NCBI GenBank assembly: GCA_964491425.1
Contig: CAZBFR010000009.1
Coordinates: 1-20,005 of the forward strand
DNA length: 20,005 nucleotides
Origin: CAYFMS01 sp964491425
GTDB lineage: Bacteria > Patescibacteriota > Patescibacteriia > UBA9934
Direction: 5' to 3'
In this document: piece after piece, positions 8,450-13,624 of the stretch
How positions within the stretch are numbered: position 1 is the first letter of the stretch
Layout: every line of letters starts with the position of its first letter
Made by a program: the position numbers and the translations under genes
The notes under the pieces: model-generated
The model's database searches: none
Seen by the model: only the letters and a program-made list of their open reading frames with translations
Told to the model about the DNA's origin: nothing

Positions 8450-8458
8450 ATTATAGCA
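8450..8458 (-). promoter_or_regulatory. Extended -10 (TGCTATAAT) giving a leaderless start
   Basis: Consensus TATAAT at 8450-8455 preceded by TGC. Only nine bases separate it from the ATG at 8440, so transcription should begin within about two bases of the start codon. No clear -35. The box overlaps the end of the upstream gene (stop at 8451-8453). Confidence 0.6.
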
Positions 8459-9104
8459 CACCTACAAAAACGAACTCTCCACCCCGCCACTCGAGACCCC
8501 CGACATCCTCTTGCGAAAACTGTTCGATAAGATCAATCGTCGTTCCATGTTGTGGAAGCGACAAAAGGATATTCCCTTTTTCGAGAAGCGCATCGGGAAT
8601 AAGAGCCCTTAAATCCGAATACGTTTTATCAAGAACAAGTCGCCCGCCCATCATCTTGTACCCCTTCACTTCCTGCATACAACCTGGGCCACACGAAATA
8701 TTTTCAATAACAATTAGTTGCTCATTGTTCGGCGTTAAAAAGACAGCAATTCTAAAATTTCCTTCCGCTCCGTTATATCCTTCTAGATACCAATTTGCGG
8801 AATCGAATGTGCGCAGAGCCTCTTTTGCAATCGACGATCGGTCGGTCGCCTTCCAAGTCGTTGTATTGTAATCGATATAAACGAGCTCCTGCTTAACCGC
8901 TTGATCAAAAATTGTTTCGAGCGAAATCAACGACGCTTCCTCTACAACCTCTTCTTTTACCTCGGCAGTTATTGGCGCCGACGGTACCGTTTCGGAAATC
9001 GGCGTCAAAACAGTCTCGTCTTCCCGAAGTAAGAAGATGAGAACAACGCAAAGACTCGCAAAAGTCGCAACAAGAATCCCAATGACCAAGTAATAAAGTT
9101 TCAT
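8451..9104 (-). CDS. N-terminally anchored exported protein, unknown function
   Basis: 217 residues. A hydrophobic helix at about 4-26 (KLYYLVIGIL... to LIFLL) without a lipobox Cys after it indicates a signal anchor. Residues 28-60 form an acidic Pro/Glu/Val linker, then a domain of ~155 residues with a Cys pair in SCGPGC (possible disulfide outside the cell) and a GNFRIAVFLTPNNEQLIVIE segment suggesting an antiparallel beta fold. No family recognised. It follows the KPVIYLYP-motif protein gene after 15 bases and shares its membrane-anchored plan, so both may act at the cell surface. TGCGATAAT (-10 at 9119-9124) stands 14 bases before the ATG; no Shine-Dalgarno is visible. Confidence 0.8.
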   Translation of the reverse strand: MKLYYLVIGILVATFASLCVVLIFLLREDETVLTPISETVPSAPITAEVKEEVVEEASLISLETIFDQAVKQELVYIDYNTTTWKATDRSSIAKEALRTFDSANWYLEGYNGAEGNFRIAVFLTPNNEQLIVIENISCGPGCMQEVKGYKMMGGRLVLDKTYSDLRALIPDALLEKGNILLSLPQHGTTIDLIEQFSQEDVGGLEWRGGEFVFVGVL

Positions 9105-9118
9105 AATAAACGAATAGA

Positions 9119-9127
9119 ATTATCGCA
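9119..9127 (-). promoter_or_regulatory. Candidate extended -10 (TGCGATAAT)
   Basis: TGC-GATAAT with the -10 at 9119-9124, 14 bases before the ATG at 9104; leader of about 7 bases. It overlaps the last codons of the upstream gene. Confidence 0.4.
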
Positions 9128-9803
9128 AAACGCCACCCCACTCAACCACCGTAAATCCATTTCGACCAAAGACAGGTATCTCGAGCGGAGTTTTTTCCAC
9201 GATTGGCCGATCAAGCTCCTCGAAATCCATCAAAATCCGTAGAACGCTATCAGGCCTCGGGCTAACCTCAAGGGGCGCCATAAGATCCATATACGCTGTT
9301 TCGTGAAACCCAACTTTATAATACTGAGCGTCCTGCATTCTTGGCACCCAAAACTCTTTAAAGTCGGTAATTTCACGGTCCACAAGCCCGTATCGCCCTA
9401 GCGTCGTATCAAGAAATTCCGAAACCTGTTCCCGTTCTACAACCCAAAAGAATTCCGGCGATTCATAATTTTCTCCAAAACCCTCCCAAAATAAATATGG
9501 ATAGGTTTTTCCGTCACCGTAGTTAAGCATTGCACCAGCCGGAGTAGCACGAACGTTCCACCCGTTTCCATAAACAGGATCAGAATAGGTCATGCCTCCG
9601 ATTGGCTCAACATCAACACGCACGTCCATCTCCTGTTCAGGGTACAAATAAATCACTGGTTTTCCAAAACCTCCGTCAGGGTGCACAAAGGGTGCCTCCT
9701 CAGAAACACGCTGAGTCCCTTCACGCACGACGACTACCGCAATGATTACCCCGACAAGAACAATGTTTGCCAAAATAACAAACGCCAAGAGTATTTTTTT
9801 CAT
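9120..9803 (-). CDS. Membrane-anchored protein with KPVIYLYPE motif
   Basis: 227 residues. An N-terminal hydrophobic segment (~4-26, MKKILLAFVILANIVLVGV) serves as signal anchor, followed by a short linker and an extracytoplasmic domain. The segment GKPVIYLYPEQEMDVRVDVEP, followed by YSDPVYGNGWNVRATPAGAML and YPYLFWEGF, is a recurrent pattern I know from uncharacterised exported proteins of varied bacteria; I cannot name a Pfam entry with certainty or give a function. Aromatic-rich strands suggest a beta-sandwich that might bind carbohydrate or peptidoglycan, but that is inference. The start is 16 bases after the TGA of the PLDc_N-like gene with no clear Shine-Dalgarno, so co-transcription is likely. 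Confidence 0.82.
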   Translation of the reverse strand: MKKILLAFVILANIVLVGVIIAVVVVREGTQRVSEEAPFVHPDGGFGKPVIYLYPEQEMDVRVDVEPIGGMTYSDPVYGNGWNVRATPAGAMLNYGDGKTYPYLFWEGFGENYESPEFFWVVEREQVSEFLDTTLGRYGLVDREITDFKEFWVPRMQDAQYYKVGFHETAYMDLMAPLEVSPRPDSVLRILMDFEELDRPIVEKTPLEIPVFGRNGFTVVEWGGVLR

Positions 9804-9819
9804 AAAGCGACTACCCGCA

Positions 9820-10038
9820 TCATGCGTTAACCCGAGGTTCTTTTAAGTACACGGCGAAGAAGTAAACGATCGATACGGGAATTCCGAAGAAAAGCATAAG
9901 GATCACCCAAAGAATCCTGTCCTCGAATTTTCGCCTCACGCAATCAACTAGCATCCAAATCCAAAATCCTAGAACCAGACCCGCAAACACAAAACCACCA
10001 ATCCAGAGTAAGACCATCATGATTGTTTCAATCGACAT
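9820..10038 (-). CDS. Small two-TM protein, PLDc_N-like
   Basis: 72 residues from the ATG at 10038 (MSIETIMMVLLWIGG). A possible ATG three codons upstream (10047) overlaps the TATAAT box and is rejected. Two hydrophobic helices flank WMLVDCVRRKFEDRILWVILMLF, which matches the pattern of the phospholipase D-nuclease N-terminal (PLDc_N) family: W-x-x-D-C-(aromatic/basic)-R ... D-R-I-L-W-V. Members are small membrane proteins, often stand-alone, without known catalytic activity; some are fused to cardiolipin synthases. TATAAT seven bases before the ATG predicts a leaderless transcript. It starts at the end of the Nudix gene. Confidence 0.82.
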   Translation of the reverse strand: MSIETIMMVLLWIGGFVFAGLVLGFWIWMLVDCVRRKFEDRILWVILMLFFGIPVSIVYFFAVYLKEPRVNA

Positions 10039-10045
10039 ATAACAC

Positions 10046-10051
10046 ATTATA
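10046..10051 (-). promoter_or_regulatory. Consensus -10 TATAAT giving a leaderless start
   Basis: TATAAT ends seven bases before the ATG at 10038, so the expected first transcribed base is the A of the start codon. The hexamer overlaps the stop codon of the upstream Nudix gene. No good -35 seen. Confidence 0.5.
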
Positions 10052-10601
10052 CAACATCTTCTCTATTCAAAAACATTAAGTAAGCCGCCAATGTTTCGCC
10101 ACATCGAATCTCTCCACGACGGATCATTTCGCCAACCTTCTCGACCGGCACGCGCACAACTTCTATTCCCTCCTCGCCCTCGTCATGTTTTGTAACGCCC
10201 TCTTTTAAATCTTCCGCAAGGTAAACAAAGAATTCAGCTCCCGAAACGCCCGTCGATGAAAATGCGCTTCCAATCTCGGTTAGCTTTCCGGCGACAAAAC
10301 CCGTCTCCTCTTCAAGCTCGCGCCTCGCAGCGCCTAAAGAATCACCGTCACTATAACCACCCGCCGGAAATTCAAGAATGTATCTCCCGAGCGGCGGTCG
10401 AAAAACACTGACAAAATAGAGATGGGTCCCGTCAAACGGAACAACCATCGCGAACGGATCCTTGCGCTGGACGTACCAATCAAGTTCGTTTCCGCTTGGA
10501 GTGACCCACCGTTCCTCGTCCACCCGCCAGTACGGATTTTCATAGACCGTCTCTTCTTTCACCTTTTTCCAGGGTTGTTGCATATAAAATTTATAGGTCA
10601 T
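10047..10601 (-). CDS. Nudix hydrolase, ADP-ribose pyrophosphatase-like
   Basis: 184 residues from the ATG at 10601, chosen because AGGAGG (10611-10616) stands nine bases upstream; a longer frame reaches into the preceding gene and is not credible. The N-terminal part (WKKVKEETVYENPYWRVDEERWV) and the EFPAGG entry to the Nudix box resemble the ADP-ribose/nucleoside-diphosphate sugar pyrophosphatases. The box (residues ~81-103) keeps the metal-binding core RELEEETGF, but its first Glu is Asp and the spacing to the RE pair is one shorter than G-x5-E-x7-RE. These enzymes cleave X-linked nucleoside diphosphates in the cytoplasm. The start overlaps the RhuM-family gene by 11 bases, so the two are probably translated together. 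Family confident; substrate inferred. Confidence 0.92.
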   Translation of the reverse strand: MTYKFYMQQPWKKVKEETVYENPYWRVDEERWVTPSGNELDWYVQRKDPFAMVVPFDGTHLYFVSVFRPPLGRYILEFPAGGYSDGDSLGAARRELEEETGFVAGKLTEIGSAFSSTGVSGAEFFVYLAEDLKEGVTKHDEGEEGIEVVRVPVEKVGEMIRRGEIRCGETLAAYLMFLNREDVV

Positions 10602-11646
10602 CTTTTGTTTCCTCCTCAACTCTCTTCTCGAGTTGTGTGAACCGATCAAAGTCGCTTTCGTACAATCGATCCTGCACGATTCGATACTTCTCAAACTGCG
10701 TTTCTGCGTAAAGTTTTGCCTCTTCATGACTCATTTTACCGGGTCCGATTAGTATCTCGGAGCCGTTGAACTCAATAAAAGAATCTAGCCGCCTTGCCCA
10801 GTCCTCCATGGTCATCGGAATCGCACGATCAGCTTGCAATTCCGCGTAGTCCAAATACATGGACACCAACCGTTCTAAAAAATCCATCTCCCTTGGTGTG
10901 AGATAATTTTTAGCGATAGAGACGTCAAATTTCTGAATCTTGCCATCCGGAGCATTCTCCCATGTCGTTAGTCCCATCGCATCTTTCCCTGCGTTCGCTC
11001 GCTCTACGATGAGTTCTGCGGCTGTATGCCGATGCACCGCATAGTGCAGTTTATTTTGCACTGTCTTAAAAAACTCAATGGTTGTCTTTGCGGTTGCATC
11101 ATAGTCCGTACTCGTTGCGTAAATATCGGTAACCTTTTGATAAAACATCCGCTCACTTAGACGGATTTCGCGAATCCTTTGTAGTTGTCGATCAAAAAAC
11201 GCCTTGTCAAATTGGTGCGCTTGCTTGAGCCGATCAGTATCCATGGTCCACCCCTGAATAGTATAGTCCTTCACAATTTGGCGTGCCCATTTACGAAATT
11301 GTACTGCGCGCTCGTTTTCCACCTTGAAACCAACGGAGATAATGGCCTGGAGATTATAGTGATCTACCGTGTAATTTTTTCCATCTGTGGCAGTTATTAA
11401 GTATTGCTTAATAACTGTCTCGTTGATTTCACCGTCCTCCAAAAGCTTCTTGAGATGTTGATTAATAGCCGGCACAGAAACTCCATAAAGCTCCGCCATC
11501 ATTTTTTGCGTAAGCCAGATATTTTCATCTTCATAGCGAAGCTCCACCGCGGAATTTTCGCCCCTAATCACGGAAACAAATCTCAAGTACTCCGCCGTCG
11601 ATGAGCGGATCGTTATCTCCTTAGTCGGCTTTCTAACCTTTTTCAT
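10591..11646 (-). CDS. RhuM-family protein
   Basis: 351 residues matching the virulence RhuM family in layout and length. Near residues 40-75 is a winged-helix-like segment (ENIWLTQKMMAELYGVSVPAINQHLKKLLEDGEI), followed by TVDHYNLQAIISVGFKV and RAVQFRKWARQIVKDYTIQGWTMD, the most conserved block of the family. The name comes from Salmonella pathogenicity island 3; the biochemical role is not settled, and the HTH-like part suggests DNA binding. RhuM genes are usually accessory and mobile, and this one lies between an MFS transporter (21 bases upstream) and a Nudix gene it overlaps. An AGGA six bases before the ATG may serve as ribosome site. Family assignment is from recognition of these blocks. 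Confidence 0.9.
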   Translation of the reverse strand: MKKVRKPTKEITIRSSTAEYLRFVSVIRGENSAVELRYEDENIWLTQKMMAELYGVSVPAINQHLKKLLEDGEINETVIKQYLITATDGKNYTVDHYNLQAIISVGFKVENERAVQFRKWARQIVKDYTIQGWTMDTDRLKQAHQFDKAFFDRQLQRIREIRLSERMFYQKVTDIYATSTDYDATAKTTIEFFKTVQNKLHYAVHRHTAAELIVERANAGKDAMGLTTWENAPDGKIQKFDVSIAKNYLTPREMDFLERLVSMYLDYAELQADRAIPMTMEDWARRLDSFIEFNGSEILIGPGKMSHEEAKLYAETQFEKYRIVQDRLYESDFDRFTQLEKRVEEETKDDL

Positions 11647-11667
11647 ATAAATTCCTGAACCGTCTTT

Positions 11668-12855
11668 TTACTTACTTTGTTCCACTTTTTTTGCATATGC
11701 GATTCCTATGGCATAGAAAACCGCCGTTGAAAGAAGTAACCCGTTTAATAATAAAATCGTCGACTTAATCCCTATTGTATCCGCGAGAAGCCCTAGCGCA
11801 ACTCCAAGCGCCCCGTAGACGACACTTCCGCCGAGCCCAACGATACTTCCGATCGTTGCTCGTTCATTTTTCGAGTACTCCTTTTGGAGTAAATGATCCG
11901 AAGCGATTTGTCGAGCCCCGTATGAAACACTCGAGACCACCGTTAAACCAAGCGATGCAGTGAAGGAATGGATAAGAACCATGCCCGCCGAGAAAAACCG
12001 ATCAAACACAGAAAGATGCACAAGGACTTTTGTAAATCCAAAACGTCCGACAATTTTATGTGTATACTTCATTACAATTCCCGAGATAATATTATTCGTA
12101 ATCCCGAGAAGGTTCACGAGCCAGTCGGGCATAAGAAGCGCGAGGTACAACGCACGAAAACGGTACTCGATATACTCCCCTCCAACGGAAAGCATCTTTC
12201 CGATTCCGATATTGCGTAGACTCGGATTCAAACGAAAAAGATTCCATGCCTTCCAAAACGTCCCGTAAATATTAGATGATTTTGGATCGGGGGCATGGAC
12301 ATCCTTAAGCCAAAGAACGAGAAAGTTTGCAAGGAACATGATAGCCAAAGTCACCGCGATCGCCGTTCGAATATCAAAGAAATAGATAATCGCTACTCCG
12401 ATAAGCCCGGAAATTGCCAGAGCGTAGCGTTCGAGCGACTGCCGATGCCCGTCAATTTTTTGAAACAGATCTTCCCGACCCTCGACGACGAGGTTTTCGT
12501 ACACAAACGCCTGCACCGTCCCGCTTCGAAACGCAATCGCGAGCCCATTGATAATCACGCCGATAAATACCCACATCGACGAATGGGCAATAAACAAAAT
12601 AATGTGTGCGATTAAACAGGTAAGTGAGTAAAGCGTGATTGTTTTTGTTCTACCAATACGGTCGGAAAAAACTCCCGTCGGAATTTCAAACAATGCGGCG
12701 GAAAAGCTCATGACCGCAAGCGCCGTCATGGCAAGCGTAAACGATCCCATGATTTCAACTAAATAAATTGCAAGCACCCCCTCAAATGTTCGAAACCGAA
12801 ATGCGAACGAGTGGAGGTTCATTAAAAACAAGTTTCTTTTCGCCAAGCTTTGCAT
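11668..12855 (-). CDS. Major facilitator superfamily transporter
   Basis: 395 residues, 11-12 predicted TM helices. MFS motif A is present between TM2 and TM3 (GVFSDRIGRTK, residues 61-71), and a charged loop (HAPDPKSSN onwards, ~190-215) joins the two six-helix halves. The second half has a motif-A-like loop after TM8 (KIVGRFGFTK). Such proteins exchange small solutes or export drugs using the proton gradient; the substrate cannot be inferred, although the arrangement (short TM1, DRIGR loop) is common in exporters. The ATG at 12855 is preceded by GGTGAG at five bases and by a -10-like TGG-TAGGAT. It is first in a probable operon with the RhuM and Nudix genes. Upstream lies a terminator and a tRNA fragment. 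Confidence 0.93.
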   Translation of the reverse strand: MQSLAKRNLFLMNLHSFAFRFRTFEGVLAIYLVEIMGSFTLAMTALAVMSFSAALFEIPTGVFSDRIGRTKTITLYSLTCLIAHIILFIAHSSMWVFIGVIINGLAIAFRSGTVQAFVYENLVVEGREDLFQKIDGHRQSLERYALAISGLIGVAIIYFFDIRTAIAVTLAIMFLANFLVLWLKDVHAPDPKSSNIYGTFWKAWNLFRLNPSLRNIGIGKMLSVGGEYIEYRFRALYLALLMPDWLVNLLGITNNIISGIVMKYTHKIVGRFGFTKVLVHLSVFDRFFSAGMVLIHSFTASLGLTVVSSVSYGARQIASDHLLQKEYSKNERATIGSIVGLGGSVVYGALGVALGLLADTIGIKSTILLLNGLLLSTAVFYAIGIAYAKKVEQSK

Positions 12856-12868
12856 ATTTACTCACCAA

Positions 12869-12897
12869 ATCCTACCACGCTTTCCAACCCTTGTCCG
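12869..12897 (-). promoter_or_regulatory. Candidate promoter of the MFS gene
   Basis: CGGACA (12892-12897), 17-base spacer, TAGGAT (12869-12874) with TGG directly upstream (extended -10). It ends 13 bases before the ATG, so the leader would be about 6 bases, too short to include the GGTGAG as a full ribosome site. The -35 overlaps the 3' end of the tRNA-like fragment. Confidence 0.35.
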
Positions 12898-12922
12898 TGG
12901 ACCTGTCGGGACTCGAACCCGA
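12895..12922 (-). other. tRNA 3'-end-like fragment (T-arm plus acceptor strand)
   Basis: On the minus strand 12922-12906 reads as a perfect T-arm: stem TCGGG, canonical loop TTCGAGT, stem CCCGA. It is followed by a seven-base acceptor-like strand CAGGTCC, an A at the discriminator position, and CGG where CCA could be. No GGACCTG partner, D-arm or anticodon arm exists in the preceding ~160 bases, so it is not a working tRNA. It could be the scar of an element that integrated at a tRNA 3' end, or a decayed tRNA. Confidence 0.5.
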
Positions 12923-12935
12923 ATCATGATGATTG

Positions 12936-12987
12936 AAAAACAGAAACTCCCCAATGAACAGAACACTAGGTTCTCACTATTGGGGAG
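12936..12987 (-). terminator. Rho-independent terminator
   Basis: Nine-base-pair outer stem (CTCCCCAAT at 12979-12987 pairing with ATTGGGGAG at 12947-12955) with an inner AGAAC/GTTCT stem, followed by TTTCTGTTTTT. It only has a T tract on the minus strand, so it stops transcription coming from secA and its downstream neighbour, or from the promoter at 13018-13046. Confidence 0.72.
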
Positions 12988-13011
12988 GTGCGTCGTGTGA
13001 CTTGTCAATCT
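12936..13011 (-). ncRNA. Candidate short RNA or attenuator leader
   Basis: A promoter-like sequence at 13018-13046 would start a transcript near 13011 that meets the terminator about 75 bases later. Either it makes a small RNA, or read-through past the terminator feeds the MFS gene and the hairpin is an attenuator. The RNA contains GCACCUCC, complementary to a Shine-Dalgarno, partly buried in the hairpin. No known riboswitch or T-box element recognised. Confidence 0.35.
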
Positions 13012-13017
13012 GTATAA

Positions 13018-13046
13018 ATTTAAACACAGCCAAACCGACTCGTCAA
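13018..13046 (-). promoter_or_regulatory. Promoter in the intergenic region upstream of the MFS gene
   Basis: TTGACG (13041-13046), 17-base spacer, TTAAAT (13018-13023) preceded by TGT (extended -10). It lies 14 bases after the stop of the 13060-13623 gene, hence a new transcription unit rather than part of the upstream one. Confidence 0.5.
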
Positions 13047-13059
13047 TCATTTTTCCACA

Positions 13060-13623
13060 CTACTCATCATCCGGCCCAGCTTCACGATCCTCTTCGATCG
13101 ACTTAATCGATACAAGACGCTTGAGATGCTCCTTATCAAAAAACAATGCGCCAGCGACAAGTAATAATTCAACAACATCTTGTCCGTAGACCCTCACAGC
13201 ATCACGATATTTTTTCGGCTTAAAAGAACGAAGAACGTCTGTGGCCTTTCCGTATGTATCAGGCGGAAATGGATCAACACTTTCGGGAAGGCCACGTTCA
13301 CGCCAGATACGAATAAGATGCCTTACTTCCCGCGACCCAAACATTCCCCTCAACAACACCGGAAGAATAATGAGGGCCCAAGTAAGCACGAAAACACCGC
13401 TCATTTGTAGTTCCCCAATAAACAATGTTTGTTCTAACGAAGAAATGTCATTTAAAATCGCTCTATTTTCAAAGAGATACAGAGCGGTGTCTTTAAAAAT
13501 ATAGACAAACACCCCAGTCACAGCTACAAAAAATAGAACTGAAAGAAATAGCTGTCTTCGATATGCGATCCAAGGACTTCGTGGATTTCTTACCCCCTCT
13601 CTAAGAAATTGCTCTAAAGTCAT
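13060..13623 (-). CDS. Two-TM membrane protein downstream of secA, unknown function
   Basis: 187 residues from the ATG at 13623 (MTLEQFLREGVRNPRSPW); the frame is open further upstream but that part lies in the end of secA. Two hydrophobic helices are visible, LFLSVLFFVAVTGVFVYIF (~25-43) and a second around GVFVLTWALIILPVLL (~77-95), with a soluble region of ~90 residues at the C-terminus ending in an acidic tail (EEDREAGPDDE). The second half is rich in Arg/Lys, probably cytoplasmic. I do not recognise a family. The junction with secA is TAA-T-ATG, and a GGAG within the last secA codons sits six bases before the ATG, so it is almost certainly translated with secA. A link to protein export is suggested by position only. 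Confidence 0.8.
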   Translation of the reverse strand: MTLEQFLREGVRNPRSPWIAYRRQLFLSVLFFVAVTGVFVYIFKDTALYLFENRAILNDISSLEQTLFIGELQMSGVFVLTWALIILPVLLRGMFGSREVRHLIRIWRERGLPESVDPFPPDTYGKATDVLRSFKPKKYRDAVRVYGQDVVELLLVAGALFFDKEHLKRLVSIKSIEEDREAGPDDE

Positions 13624-13624
13624 A

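Noticed and set aside
10602..10727. N-terminal extension of the Nudix protein
   Set aside because: It lies inside the RhuM gene and bypasses a good AGGAGG-positioned ATG at 10601.
12862..13050. 62-codon minus-strand frame in the intergenic region
   Set aside because: It runs through the terminator hairpin and T-arm, has no convincing ribosome site and no protein-like composition.
12895..13060. tmRNA (ssrA) or intact tRNA ending in the T-arm
   Set aside because: No 5' acceptor partner, no D-arm or tag frame, and the space before the next gene is too short for a tmRNA.
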